DNA of 64,000 nt from Clostridiales bacterium (GCA_029219585.1 JAQXTR010000027.1:1-64000), one strand, 5' to 3'; positions 34,449 through 43,852 are shown, counted from the stretch's first letter. Numbers and translations are program-made. Notes: generated by a model not told the origin, from the letters alone.

Positions 34449-35342
34449 TTACTCATCCCCTATCAGCCTTACCTCAGGCTCCAAAACAACATCAAACTTT
34501 TCCTTTACGGTCTTCTTTACGTACTCAATCAGCTCAAGCACATCCGCCGCCGAAGCACCTCCCTTATTAACAATAAAACCGGCATGCTTGCAGCTCACCT
34601 GCGCTCCGCCAATCGAATATCCCATAAGCCCTGCATCCTGTATCAGCTTTCCTGCAAAATGTCCCTCCGGACGCTTAAAGGTGCTGCCTGCCGACGGCAT
34701 AGAAAGCGGCTGCTTATCATTTCTGCGCTTGTTATAATCCGCCATTGCCGCCTTTATATCCTCATAGCTGCCCTTTTCAAGCTCCAATACCGCAGAAACA
34801 ATATATTTCCCGCCATCGGTAAAAACACTTTTTCTGTATCCGAACCGGCAGTCCTCACCGCTTATTTCATGTAAGCTGCCATCCTCATCCAGATATGTTA
34901 CCGACTTAATCACGTTTTTTATCTCTCCGCCGTATGCTCCGGCATTCATAAATATTCCTCCGCCAAGAGTTCCGGGGATTCCCGACAAGGCTTCAAATCC
35001 CGTCAGCTCTGCCTTTAACAGCTCTGCCGCAAGCTTTGACATCAGAATACCGGCCTGTGCAATAGCGGTTGCTCCGTTTATCTCACAGCCCGTCATTGAC
35101 GAGCCGATCTGAATTACAAGTCCGCGGATTCCCTTATCACTGATAAGCATATTTGATCCGTTTCCCATGACCATATACGGGATTTCAATTTCCTTTGCAA
35201 GTCTTATAAGCTCCGATGCCTCCTCCGCACTTCTCACACTTACGAACATATCAGCAGGACCTCCGATTCTGAAGGTTGTGTGACGGCTCATCGGTTCATT
35301 TTCCATAAGCTGCGGCGAAACCGCTCTGAATTTTTCAGTCAT
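34449..35342 (-). CDS. murB: UDP-N-acetylenolpyruvylglucosamine reductase
   Basis: The second committed step of peptidoglycan precursor synthesis, FAD- and NADPH-dependent. The 297-residue type II MurB shows HTTFRIGGPADMFV, GNGSNMLISDKGI, GIPGTLGGGIFMNAGAYGGE (FAD-binding), the catalytic SAGSTFKRPEG and VLEPEVRLIG. MurA, the preceding step, lies on the opposite strand at 37.8 kb. Confidence 0.96.
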   Translation of the reverse strand: MTEKFRAVSPQLMENEPMSRHTTFRIGGPADMFVSVRSAEEASELIRLAKEIEIPYMVMGNGSNMLISDKGIRGLVIQIGSSMTGCEINGATAIAQAGILMSKLAAELLKAELTGFEALSGIPGTLGGGIFMNAGAYGGEIKNVIKSVTYLDEDGSLHEISGEDCRFGYRKSVFTDGGKYIVSAVLELEKGSYEDIKAAMADYNKRRNDKQPLSMPSAGSTFKRPEGHFAGKLIQDAGLMGYSIGGAQVSCKHAGFIVNKGGASAADVLELIEYVKKTVKEKFDVVLEPEVRLIGDE

Positions 35343-35376
35343 AAAAATATATATCCTTTCCGCATAAAAACTGTCC

Positions 35377-36117
35377 TCAGGCCTCCAGCTTCCAGGACAT
35401 CATCTCTTTATTGCGTACATCCTTCATATATGCCGCAAACTTCTCATAGGAAGTATTCATAACCAGTTCCTCGGGAAAGCCGATTTCTTCAAGCATTCCC
35501 AGAGCCTGTGTATAATCACCTATATCCGTGAACATATGCGCATCAGATGACACAACAATACCTACCTCATGCTTTTTGCACAGCTCCGCAATTTTTCTGC
35601 AGTTTGTAATGCTTCCCTTTCTGACAAAAAATGTGTGATTATTTATCTCTATGAGCTTACCGTTCTTTTTAGCAAGCTTTATAATATATTCGTAATCATA
35701 CGGAAACGCCGGGGATCCGCTGTGACATATAATGTCAATAAGCGGATTTTCCACTGCCGACTCATAAGCGCCCGTACAGTCTGCCCCTGCTTTTCCCTTA
35801 TATGCAGGAGCATGAATACTCGCATTGACAACATCCATAAGTCCAAGCAGCTCATCATCAAGATCCACATTTCCTTCAGGATCAAGTATATTAAGCTCAG
35901 CGCCCACAAGTATTTTTTGTCCGTACAAATTTCTCGGAACATTTTTCAGATTGTGAAAATGCCAGTCATTCGGAGCATCCGGCAGCGCCGGTGCATGATC
36001 TGTTACGGCAAATCCGTCCATACCGATTTTTGCCGCATATGTCGCATTCTCTGAAAGCGTTGAATATGCGTGTGTACTTGCAAGTGTATGTGTATGCGTG
36101 TCAAATTTTATTTTCAC
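35377..36117 (-). CDS. PHP-domain phosphatase (YcdX-like)
   Basis: The 246-residue PHP protein has the metal-binding pattern DTHTHTLASTHAYS at the start, AVTDHAPALPD, NASIHAP, ICHSGSP and SSDAHM. The family hydrolyses phosphoesters; some members are 3'-phosphatases or histidinol-phosphatase-like. It lies between murB and hprK, a common Clostridia order. Substrate unknown. Confidence 0.9.
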   Translation of the reverse strand: MKIKFDTHTHTLASTHAYSTLSENATYAAKIGMDGFAVTDHAPALPDAPNDWHFHNLKNVPRNLYGQKILVGAELNILDPEGNVDLDDELLGLMDVVNASIHAPAYKGKAGADCTGAYESAVENPLIDIICHSGSPAFPYDYEYIIKLAKKNGKLIEINNHTFFVRKGSITNCRKIAELCKKHEVGIVVSSDAHMFTDIGDYTQALGMLEEIGFPEELVMNTSYEKFAAYMKDVRNKEMMSWKLEA

Positions 36118-36144
36118 GGCTGTATATCCTTTCCTAGTTAAAGT

Positions 36145-37089
36145 TTACTGAAGATTGAGCTCCTCCTCCATCTGACGCATCAGACGGTTGTTAAGCTCAA
36201 CTGCCGCGTTATAACCCATTTTCTTCTGCCTGTTATTCATTGCGGCAACCTCGACGATTACGGCAATATTTCTTCCCAGCTTTACCGGGATCGTAATCGA
36301 CGGGATATTTATTCCCATTATATTTGTATATTCATCAACCATTCCCAGACGGTCATACTGCCTGTTCTTATCCCATGCCTCAAGATGGATAACCATATCT
36401 ATCGACTGCTCATCCTTGATCGCACCCATACCGAAAATTTCCTTGACATCAATTATACCTATGCCGCGCACCTCAACAAAGTGACGGATGATCTCAGGCG
36501 ACGAGCCGACAAGAGCCGAGTCCGAAATCTTTTTTATCTCAACCGCATCATCGGCAACAAGACGGTGTCCGCGTTTCACAAGCTCAATGGCAGCCTCACT
36601 TTTTCCGACTCCGCTCTCACCCATGATGAGTATACCTTCTCCGTAAATCTCGCATAATACGCCGTGGCGTGTTCTGCGAGGTGCAAGCTGTACATTCAGA
36701 TACCTTATTATCATACTCATAAACTGCGAGGTGCCGTACTCGGTACGCAGAAGCGGTATTTCATACTTTTCCGCAAACTCTGTCATCTCAGGAAAAATCT
36801 GCTGACCTCTTGTTATAACAAGTGCAGGAAAGCCAAGTTCAAAAAAGTCTTCAAGACGTTTTTCACGTTCATCTGTCTGGAATTGTTCAAGGAATGAAAA
36901 CTCCACCTTTCCCATAATCTGAATACGGCTGCTATCGAAAAGTTTGGCAAATCCTGCCATTTGCAGCCCGGGTCTGTTGATATCCGATTTGGTAACAAAT
37001 AATGAGTCCATATTCTGCGGTTCATACAGAACCTCAAGCTGAAATTTTTCTATTAATTTACTCAGAGGTAACTTTGCAACATTTTCCAT
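36145..37089 (-). CDS. hprK: HPr kinase/phosphorylase
   Basis: Phosphorylates and dephosphorylates HPr Ser46 to set carbon catabolite control. The 314-residue protein has an N-terminal MurF-like domain, the P-loop GESGVGKSEAAIELVKRGHR, LVADDAVEI, and the signature VEVRGIGIIDVKEIFGMGAI followed by IPVKLGRNIAVIVEVAAMN. It heads the long leftward block containing murB, rapZ, yvcK, whiA and dnaE. Confidence 0.97.
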   Translation of the reverse strand: MENVAKLPLSKLIEKFQLEVLYEPQNMDSLFVTKSDINRPGLQMAGFAKLFDSSRIQIMGKVEFSFLEQFQTDEREKRLEDFFELGFPALVITRGQQIFPEMTEFAEKYEIPLLRTEYGTSQFMSMIIRYLNVQLAPRRTRHGVLCEIYGEGILIMGESGVGKSEAAIELVKRGHRLVADDAVEIKKISDSALVGSSPEIIRHFVEVRGIGIIDVKEIFGMGAIKDEQSIDMVIHLEAWDKNRQYDRLGMVDEYTNIMGINIPSITIPVKLGRNIAVIVEVAAMNNRQKKMGYNAAVELNNRLMRQMEEELNLQ

Positions 37090-37173
37090 AAAACGGATGT
37101 CCTCCTTTTATTTTGTTCATATATTACGGCTTCCGTGCCGAATGGTGCTGTCACATATTATTGTATGTTATTA

Positions 37174-37202
37174 ATTATAACACATTTTTTTTGTTATTTC
37201 AA
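37174..37202 (-). promoter_or_regulatory. Promoter of hprK block
   Basis: Minus strand: -35 TTGAAA at 37197-37202, 17-nt spacer, -10 TATAAT at 37174-37179. It is divergent from the rpmB promoter. The 288-nt region from 37090 to 37377 holds these two promoters and otherwise AT-rich DNA. Confidence 0.75.
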
Positions 37203-37305
37203 TATCAATTTACTCAATATTATATAACAAATAAACAAGAAATCTTTTGATTTTCATTGCTTTTTTAAGAAATTTGAAAAATTTTAAAAAAATCATATAA
37301 AAGAC

Positions 37306-37334
37306 TTGAAAAATAATAAGAAATATGTTAGAAT
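37306..37334 (+). promoter_or_regulatory. Promoter of rpmB
   Basis: -35 TTGAAA at 37306-37311, 17-nt spacer, -10 TAGAAT at 37329-37334. Confidence 0.75.
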
Positions 37335-37377
37335 TATTGCTGATGTTTATTTAATGCTGTTATAGGAGGTGTTATTA

Positions 37378-37566
37378 ATGGCAAAATGTGATGTATGCGG
37401 CAAGGGCGTAAGCTTTGGTATAAAGGTTTCTCACTCACACAGACGTGCAAACAGAATGTGGAAGCCGAACGTTAAGAAAGTAAAGGCTATCGTAAACGGT
37501 ACACCTAAGACTGTTCATGTTTGTACACGCTGCCTTCGTTCAGGAAAGGTACAGCGCGCCGTTTAA
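37378..37566 (+). CDS. rpmB: 50S ribosomal protein L28
   Basis: The 62-residue L28 starts MAKCDVCGKGVSFG, with SHSHRRANRMWKPNVKKV and VCTRCLRSGKV. Two CxxC pairs (CDVC and CTRC) mark the zinc-binding (C+) form. The ATG at 37378 has TAGGAGGTG 8 nt upstream. It is a single-gene unit with its own promoter and terminator. Confidence 0.97.
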   Translation: MAKCDVCGKGVSFGIKVSHSHRRANRMWKPNVKKVKAIVNGTPKTVHVCTRCLRSGKVQRAV

Positions 37567-37580
37567 TCAGAATGAATCCG

Positions 37581-37613
37581 AACAGCTTGTCCAAAAGGTT
37601 CAAGCTGTTTTTT
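37581..37613 (+). terminator. rpmB terminator
   Basis: Stem AACAGCTTG (37581-37589) with CAAGCTGTT (37601-37609), followed by TTTTT. Confidence 0.85.
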
Positions 37614-37687
37614 CATGTCAGATGTTACAAAATGATTATTATAATATTACATTTTAAATAAAATGTATATATACATAAAAATTTGTT

Positions 37688-37716
37688 TTGCATTTCAGTG
37701 AATTATATGTTATACT
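37688..37716 (+). promoter_or_regulatory. Promoter of murA
   Basis: -35 TTGCAT at 37688-37693, 17-nt spacer, -10 TATACT at 37711-37716. Confidence 0.7.
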
Positions 37717-37791
37717 ATTAATAATGACAAAACTAATAACAGTTAATGTGTACTATACATATATATGATAATAAATGAAAGGGTGTACTTG

Positions 37792-39072
37792 TTGGAGAAA
37801 CTCTTAATTAAAGGCGGCAATAGGCTTTGCGGAGATGTTGTAATCAGCGGCGCAAAAAATGCAGCTGTTGCTATTCTCCCCGCATGTCTCCTCGTTCCGG
37901 ACACATGCAGAATTGAAAACCTGCCGGATATAAAGGATGTAAAGCTATTTCTGAAAATACTTGAAAACCTCGGTGCAGAGGTGAATTATGTTGATAAAAA
38001 TACAGTTGAAATAAATTGCTCAAACGTGCGTTCATACGAGCCTTTGGGCGAGCTTACAAGACGTATGAGAGGCTCAAGCTATCTTATGGGAGCGCTTTTG
38101 GGACGTTTCCATAAATTCAGAGTTGATCCTCCCGGCGGCTGCGATTTCGGCACTCGCCCGATTGATATGCACATCAAGAGCTTCCGGCTTATGGGAGCCG
38201 AAATTGATACCTCCCGCGGTATTGTTGCGGCAGATGCAGCCGAGCTTCACGGTTCGCAGATATTCTTTGATATTGTATCCGTAGGAGCAACGGTCAACGC
38301 AATCCTCGCCGCAGTCCTTGCAAACGGCACCACCATTATAGAAAATGCAGCCAAGGAACCGCATGTGGTGGATCTTGCAAACTTCTTAAATGCATGCGGC
38401 GCCCAGATACGAGGCGCAGGTACGGCAACAATAAGAATAAAGGGTGTTTCATCACTCCATGGCGTTTCATATACGGTTATTCCCGATCAGATTGAGGCAG
38501 GAACATTTATGATTGCGGCTGCTGCAACAAAGGGAGATATTACACTCCATAATGTTATACCGCGTCATCTTGAGATTATCGGTTCAAAGCTTGTGGAATC
38601 CGGAGTCAAGGTGGAATATAATTCCGACACGGTAAGAGTTTGGGTGGAGGAAGAAACTGAACTGCACAGTATAAGCTTTACTGCGCTGCCGTATCCGGGC
38701 TATCCCACAGATATGCAGCCTCAGCTTGTAACCTTTCTTACAACCATACCCGGTCAGAGCATTGCCCGTGAAGGCGTGTGGGATGACAGATTCCGATACA
38801 CCTCTCAGCTAAAAAGAATGGGCGCTAATATACATGTTGAAGGAAAGCTTGCGATAATAAACGGTGTTGAAAAGCTCATAGGAGCAGAGGTCAAGGCAAC
38901 CGACCTTAGAGCAGGTGCCGCAATGATAATTGCCGGGCTTATGGCAGAGGGAATCACCGAGATACGTGATATATATCATATAGACCGCGGATATGAAAGC
39001 TTTGAGGAAAAATTCATCGCTCTCGGCGGAGATATACAGCGTATCCACGTTATAGAGGATGACTACATCTGA
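37792..39072 (+). CDS. murA: UDP-N-acetylglucosamine 1-carboxyvinyltransferase
   Basis: The first committed step of peptidoglycan synthesis; the target of fosfomycin. The protein has ISGAKNAAVAILPACLL, MRGSSYLMGALLGRF and GGCDFGTRPIDMHI, with the PEP-binding Cys kept, so fosfomycin sensitivity is not excluded. YPGYPTDMQPQ lies near the end. A TTG start at 37792 (426 residues) has AAAGGGTG 7 nt upstream and matches the family N terminus (MEKLLIKGGNRLCG); an ATG at 37765 would add nine atypical residues, so the start is uncertain. Confidence 0.95.
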   Translation: MEKLLIKGGNRLCGDVVISGAKNAAVAILPACLLVPDTCRIENLPDIKDVKLFLKILENLGAEVNYVDKNTVEINCSNVRSYEPLGELTRRMRGSSYLMGALLGRFHKFRVDPPGGCDFGTRPIDMHIKSFRLMGAEIDTSRGIVAADAAELHGSQIFFDIVSVGATVNAILAAVLANGTTIIENAAKEPHVVDLANFLNACGAQIRGAGTATIRIKGVSSLHGVSYTVIPDQIEAGTFMIAAAATKGDITLHNVIPRHLEIIGSKLVESGVKVEYNSDTVRVWVEEETELHSISFTALPYPGYPTDMQPQLVTFLTTIPGQSIAREGVWDDRFRYTSQLKRMGANIHVEGKLAIINGVEKLIGAEVKATDLRAGAAMIIAGLMAEGITEIRDIYHIDRGYESFEEKFIALGGDIQRIHVIEDDYI

Positions 39073-39143
39073 AATAATATTGCAAAGGGCTGAATGAGAG
39101 ACTGCAGCCCTTTACTTATGCGTAATATTGAGAGGAAATACAT

Positions 39144-39953
39144 ATGATAGAACTACACTCAATTATAAGCGGTTCTTCAGGCAACTGCTCACTTGTAACC
39201 GACGGCGAAACAAATATTCTTATTGACTGCGGCTCGTCCGGCAAACGCATTCTTAACTCACTTCAACAGCTTGATGTGGCGCCTGAGGACATATCGGCAA
39301 TTGTCGTAACCCATGAGCACACAGACCATACCAAAGGAGTGGGAGTGCTTGCAAGAAAGCTCAAAATCCCGGTTTTTGCCACAGCCGGAACGCATTCGGC
39401 AATGGAGGTGGGTAAGCTCACCGATGAACAATGCCGCATAGTTACCGCTGATACTCAATACAGCTTCGGCAACATAGGCTTTACCCCGTTTTCTATTCCT
39501 CATGATGCGGCTGAGCCATGCGGCTATACCTTTACCGACGGAGAAACTAAGGTCGCAGTGGCCACAGACATGGGATGTATGACCAAAGATCTGTTTTCTC
39601 ATATATCAGGAAGCAAAAGTATTATACTTGAATCCAATCATGATATAGAAATGCTTAAGGTAGGACCGTATCCGTACAAACTGAAGCGCAGAATTCTCGG
39701 TAACTACGGTCATCTTTCAAACAGAATCGCAGCTATTACAACTCTGCGCCTTATACAGACGGGAACCGAGCATATTATGCTGGGACATCTGAGCGAACAC
39801 AATAACATGCCGGGTCTTGCTCTGCTTGAAACAACTAACCATCTAAGAAAGCATGATGTAGATGTAGACCGTGATGCAACAATTCAGGTTGCGGACAGAT
39901 ATAAAATCACATCTTTTTCAAAAGGGGGCACAGGCAAATGCATATATCAATAA
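39144..39953 (+). CDS. Metallo-beta-lactamase-fold hydrolase (WalJ/YycJ-like)
   Basis: The 269-residue protein begins IELHSIISGSSGNCSLV and has the metal-binding THEHTDHTKGVGVL, SIPHDAAEPCGYTF, ATDMGCMT, and LGHLSEHNN. WalJ affects cell-wall and DNA-related phenotypes in Firmicutes; its substrate is debated. It overlaps rlmH by 16 bases, and the walJ-rlmH pairing supports the call. Confidence 0.9.
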   Translation: MIELHSIISGSSGNCSLVTDGETNILIDCGSSGKRILNSLQQLDVAPEDISAIVVTHEHTDHTKGVGVLARKLKIPVFATAGTHSAMEVGKLTDEQCRIVTADTQYSFGNIGFTPFSIPHDAAEPCGYTFTDGETKVAVATDMGCMTKDLFSHISGSKSIILESNHDIEMLKVGPYPYKLKRRILGNYGHLSNRIAAITTLRLIQTGTEHIMLGHLSEHNNMPGLALLETTNHLRKHDVDVDRDATIQVADRYKITSFSKGGTGKCIYQ

Positions 39954-40414
39954 TATGTGTCGGAAAAATCTCGGAAAGGTTTTATACCGATGCCGTAAAG
40001 GAATACGCAAAACGTATGAGCCGATTTGCCGATTTTGAAGTCATTGAGGTTGCAGATGAGAAAATACCTGCTAACGCCTCGGAAAAGGAGATTGAACAGA
40101 TAAAAATCAAGGAAGGAAAAAAAATCCTTTCTAAGCTGAAGCCCCAGAGCTGTATCATTTCTCTCTGTATTGAAGGCAAAACCCTCGACAGTATTGAGCT
40201 GGCTAATACTATTAGTGAAGCATGTCAGCGTACCAGTCATATAAGCTTTATAATAGGAGGCTCATGTGGTCTTTCCGATGAGGTTAAGGAGCGTTCAGAC
40301 CTCAGGCTTTCCTTCGGAAGAATGACTCTCCCCCATCAGCTTATGCGTGTTGTTCTTTCAGAACAGATTTATCGTGCATTCATGATAAACTCCGGTGCCG
40401 CATACCATAAATAA
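39938..40414 (+). CDS. rlmH: 23S rRNA (pseudouridine1915-N3)-methyltransferase
   Basis: The 158-residue SPOUT methyltransferase, SAM-dependent, acts on helix 69 of 23S rRNA. IIGGSCGLSDEV and LSFGRMTLPHQLMRVVLSEQ form the knot, and the C terminus ends AAYHK. It overlaps the upstream gene by 16 bases. Confidence 0.95.
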   Translation: MHISIICVGKISERFYTDAVKEYAKRMSRFADFEVIEVADEKIPANASEKEIEQIKIKEGKKILSKLKPQSCIISLCIEGKTLDSIELANTISEACQRTSHISFIIGGSCGLSDEVKERSDLRLSFGRMTLPHQLMRVVLSEQIYRAFMINSGAAYHK

Positions 40415-40510
40415 ACCGTAAATGCAGAACATTTATTGAATTATATATTGACAGCATCAATAATTAATGTTAAAATTAACTATAACACTTTTTCGAAAAG
40501 AGGTATCCAT

Positions 40511-41845
40511 ATGAAAAAATTAATATCGCTGCTTTTGTGTGCAGCAATGTCCATGTCATCGGTTATAGCATTTGCAGAGCAGGACACAGTTGAACAGGCA
40601 TCTCAGACCGCCGCTGACGAATCGACTGAAGTCAGCGCAGCGGAGAATACTCCGGAAGCAGTGGAGCAACTTCCGGTCGAACCGCAGGCAGAGGAAACGA
40701 TTGATCCTGCAATGATCCGAAACCAAGTAACGCTTCATGTTGATATTACTGACGTTCCCAACATCGAAGCCGCAGATGTATGCTTTGAGCTTTACAGCAT
40801 TGATGACCGACTCCTCTCTTCCCAGAGTCAAAGAGTTGACACCGGAACAAAATTACTCGAATATACCTTTACCGTTCCTGAATATACAATAGGCGAAGCA
40901 TTCAAGCTGCGATGTATATCAGGGCTCAAGAGCATAAGATATTATTCGGACACATACTATCCGGGGCAGGATATTATCTTCTATACATATTCATTTGCAG
41001 ATGACGGCGGAAACCGTGTTATTTCGGACGGAATATCAATAAGCGGAACTCCGAACTTTACAAAAAACATTGTAATAAGCTATAACGGTGTTACATTGAG
41101 TCTATACCCCGCACCCAGACTGATTAACGGTGTTACCATGGTACCAATCAGGCAGCTTGCAGAATACATAGGCTTCAGTGTGGAATACAATGCAGATTAC
41201 AATGTGGAAATTGTTTCGCTTGGAACGAATAAAATCTACTTCAATATCGGAACGGCATATACAACAGTATTCGGAAATGATACATATGCATCAGCTCCGA
41301 CTCAGATTATAAATGATACCGTCTATGTATCACTGAGAACCTTTGCCGATGCAATTGAAAGTGACTTTACCTTTACGGAATATTCTACTGCATTCGGTAT
41401 CGTTATGAAGCCTTCGCGTTTTGTAAACGATTACTACACGAAAAACCCGATTAATAAATGGGGTATAGCAAGCAGAACAAACTATCTTGTATGGGTATCA
41501 AAGAGTGAATATAAGGTACGCGTATATAAGGGAAAGCAATATCAGTGGCAGCTGATATACGAGGCTCCATGCGCCATAGGTGCTCCGGGCACACCTACAA
41601 TTACCGGGTCTTACGAATATCAGTACAAGACACAGTGGAACTATAACGGCTATTATGTAGGACCATGCCTTGTTTTCCATGGCGGATATGCGCTTCACTC
41701 AGTCCTTCTGAGATATGATAATACAGAATACGACGGAAGAACAGGTGTTCAGATTTCACATGGATGTATAAGACTTAAGAAAAAGGATATTGACTGGATC
41801 GCCAATACAATACCGATTAAGACAAGAATCTATCTTACAGAATAA
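40511..41845 (+). CDS. L,D-transpeptidase (YkuD domain) with stalk repeats
   Basis: The 445-residue exported enzyme has a signal peptide (MKKLISLLLCAAMSMSSVIA), an acidic linker, and two copper-amine-oxidase-like stalk units (MVPIRQLAEYIGFSVEYNAD, VYVSLRTFADAI). The C-terminal YkuD domain carries the catalytic motif HGGYALHS...ISHGCIRL (the nucleophile is the Cys of SHGCIR). It would form 3-3 crosslinks or other L,D-links in peptidoglycan. The ATG at 40511 has AAGAGG 9 nt upstream. Confidence 0.9.
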   Translation: MKKLISLLLCAAMSMSSVIAFAEQDTVEQASQTAADESTEVSAAENTPEAVEQLPVEPQAEETIDPAMIRNQVTLHVDITDVPNIEAADVCFELYSIDDRLLSSQSQRVDTGTKLLEYTFTVPEYTIGEAFKLRCISGLKSIRYYSDTYYPGQDIIFYTYSFADDGGNRVISDGISISGTPNFTKNIVISYNGVTLSLYPAPRLINGVTMVPIRQLAEYIGFSVEYNADYNVEIVSLGTNKIYFNIGTAYTTVFGNDTYASAPTQIINDTVYVSLRTFADAIESDFTFTEYSTAFGIVMKPSRFVNDYYTKNPINKWGIASRTNYLVWVSKSEYKVRVYKGKQYQWQLIYEAPCAIGAPGTPTITGSYEYQYKTQWNYNGYYVGPCLVFHGGYALHSVLLRYDNTEYDGRTGVQISHGCIRLKKKDIDWIANTIPIKTRIYLTE

Positions 41846-41891
41846 AAAATCTCCGCAAAGGATGATTATAATAATACAGTAACATTGATTT

Positions 41892-41931
41892 GGGGGATGA
41901 CGCAGTTTACGCTGTGCCACTCCCCTTTTTT
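41892..41931 (+). terminator. Terminator after the L,D-transpeptidase gene
   Basis: GGGGG (41892-41896) pairs with CCCC (41922-41925) around an imperfect extended stem, followed by six T residues. Confidence 0.65.
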
Positions 41932-41937
41932 GCGCAC

Positions 41938-41966
41938 TTGAAATTCAGAAAAGAATATGTTATACT
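41938..41966 (+). promoter_or_regulatory. Promoter reading into a degenerate gene
   Basis: -35 TTGAAA at 41938-41943, 17-nt spacer, -10 TATACT at 41961-41966. No intact gene follows; it points into the decayed fragment at 42032-42273. Confidence 0.6.
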
Positions 41967-42031
41967 ATATTTGGGTTTGAGAACTGTATCCACACAATTA
42001 AAAAAGCAATAATAATTGTATAGTTCAGTAA

Positions 42032-42273
42032 TATAATATTGGCGACAATGAGCCTCAAAGGTTTGCCGAAACTCTCGCTGCCGTTGGTGTCATGATACTT
42101 GAAGATGCAGACGGTGCAGTGTTGTTGACGAATGAAGATATTTCATCGGTAACAGCGCAAAAAAAGAAATGTCTAATTTCACCGAAAAATCGGCTAAAGA
42201 ATTTGCTTTATTATTAAACTCAGGAATTATGCCGTTTAAAGCAACCGTGGCTGATGTTACGGTTGAAGGATAA
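42032..42273 (+). pseudogene. Degenerate SecD-like fragment with frameshift
   Basis: Frame one (42032-42165) reads RFAETLAAVGVMILEDADG and ends after the shift at a TAA (42215). Frame two continues MSNFTEKSAKEFALLLNSGI and stops at 42271. The join lies in a run of seven A residues (42159-42165); one extra A would restore a continuous protein. The restored end resembles the SecD P1-type motif (NFT..EAK.LA.LLNSG..P.K). There is no start codon before the in-frame stop at 42029, so it is a 5'-truncated remnant. The rest of the 41846-42432 stretch holds terminators and this fragment. Confidence 0.6.
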
Positions 42274-42305
42274 GAATATTTAAAATTCCGCGGAACAATA
42301 GAAGC

Positions 42306-42346
42306 GAAAAGGCATATCGCAAACTTCTAATGCGATATGCCTTTTC
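42306..42346. terminator. Bidirectional terminator
   Basis: A perfect 16-bp stem (GAAAAGGCATATCGCA at 42306-42321 and its complement at 42331-42346), usable on both strands because the arms start and end with A and T runs. It lies between the remnant and the purine permease. Confidence 0.8.
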
Positions 42347-42432
42347 TGTACCCTTTCTGACAGCCCACCATAAAACTCATTACTTTACTGTGTTATGCTA
42401 AACCGCCAGTCTGCTGAGATTTTTTTCTGTTA

Positions 42433-43800
42433 TCAGCTGGAAACGCCGAGTACCAATGTAATAATTCTTAATACAAATAAGCCGGCTGCAATCCACATTA
42501 CCGGATGAATTTCCTTAATCTTGCCCACGCATATCTTAAGGATTACCCAGAACAGAATACCGAACATGATACCGTTTGCGATTGAGCATGAAAATGCCAT
42601 CATTATTATAGCAACATATCCGCTCATAACATCCGCCATATCACCCTCAAACTTCATCTTTGTTACCGCCGACATCATAAGCGAACCGACAAAGATAAGA
42701 GCCGGAGCAGTTGCAAATGTAGGAATAGCGGTGAAAATCGGTGAAAGAAGAAGCGCAACAACAAACAATGCACCTGTTGTTATTGCCGTAAGACCTGTTC
42801 TGCCGCCCTGTGCAACACCTGCGCTTGATTCAACATAGCTTGTTACTGTTGATGTACCAAGGCACGCACCCGCAACAGTACCTACAGCGTCCGCCATAAG
42901 TGCAGCACCTGCCTTCGGAAGATTGCCGTCCTTGTCAAGAAGATTACCCTTCTGAGCAACACCGATTACAGTGCCGACCGTATCGAAAAGGTCAACAAAG
43001 AGGAATGCAAACACAATTACAATAAACTCTGTAATGTGACCTGTAACATACGCAAAATCGAACTTGAAGAGATTCGGAGCAGCCGGTTTTATACCGTTGC
43101 TGAAATCAGGGAACAGAGAATAAACACCGTTTGCCGGATCTACCTGATACCAACCAATCAGCTGCGCAAACATGCCGATTATCCATGTGGCAAGAATTCC
43201 CCAGAGAATTGCACCCGGAACCTTAAAGTGACTGAATATTGCAATTATGATAAGACCAACCATTGCAAGAACAAACTCCGGTGCAGCTACGTTACCGAGA
43301 GCAATAACGGTCGCATCACTCGCAACCACTATACCGGCACCCTTAAGACCGATAATAGCAATAAAGAGACCGATACCTACCGAAATGCCGTACTTAAGAT
43401 TCTGCGGAACCTTATTAACCAATGTCTCTCTGAACTTAAAGAGTGAAAGTATTATAAATATAATACCCTCAACCAATACGGCTGTAAGAGCAATCTTCCA
43501 TGGATCCTGAATACCGGCCTCTGCCATAGGCAGGCATACCGAATACGCAAAATATGCGTTAAGACCCATACCTGACGCAAGCGCTATAGGATAGTTTGCA
43601 AAAAATCCCATGACCGCACACGCAAATGCGGCAGAAACTGCTGTCGCCGTAAAAACAGCACCCGGTTCCATTCCGGCTGCCGAAAGTATTGACGGATTTA
43701 CCGCCAGAATGTACACCATTGATAGGAACGTAGTAAGACCGGCAAGAATCTCAGTTCTTACAGTGGTGCCGTTAGCTTTGAGTTTGAATAACTTTTCCAT
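42433..43800 (-). CDS. NCS2-family purine permease (AzgA/PbuG-like)
   Basis: The 455-residue transporter has about 12-14 hydrophobic segments, with FLSMVYILAVNPSILSAAGM at the start, the AzgA-type FVDLFDTVGTVIGVA and GTSTVTSYVESSAGVAQGGR. It would import adenine, guanine or hypoxanthine with protons. I see no guanine riboswitch in its leader. Purine synthesis genes lie one gene upstream, consistent with a purine salvage role. Confidence 0.92.
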   Translation of the reverse strand: MEKLFKLKANGTTVRTEILAGLTTFLSMVYILAVNPSILSAAGMEPGAVFTATAVSAAFACAVMGFFANYPIALASGMGLNAYFAYSVCLPMAEAGIQDPWKIALTAVLVEGIIFIILSLFKFRETLVNKVPQNLKYGISVGIGLFIAIIGLKGAGIVVASDATVIALGNVAAPEFVLAMVGLIIIAIFSHFKVPGAILWGILATWIIGMFAQLIGWYQVDPANGVYSLFPDFSNGIKPAAPNLFKFDFAYVTGHITEFIVIVFAFLFVDLFDTVGTVIGVAQKGNLLDKDGNLPKAGAALMADAVGTVAGACLGTSTVTSYVESSAGVAQGGRTGLTAITTGALFVVALLLSPIFTAIPTFATAPALIFVGSLMMSAVTKMKFEGDMADVMSGYVAIIMMAFSCSIANGIMFGILFWVILKICVGKIKEIHPVMWIAAGLFVLRIITLVLGVSS

Positions 43801-43852
43801 GTCATTCTCCTTTGTTATAAAGTATTTAGTATATGTAACATACCATGCCTAT

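Noticed and set aside
37765-37791. Longer MurA start (ATG)
   Set aside because: It would add nine residues absent from MurA and lacks a suitable ribosome binding site, whereas the TTG at 37792 has one.
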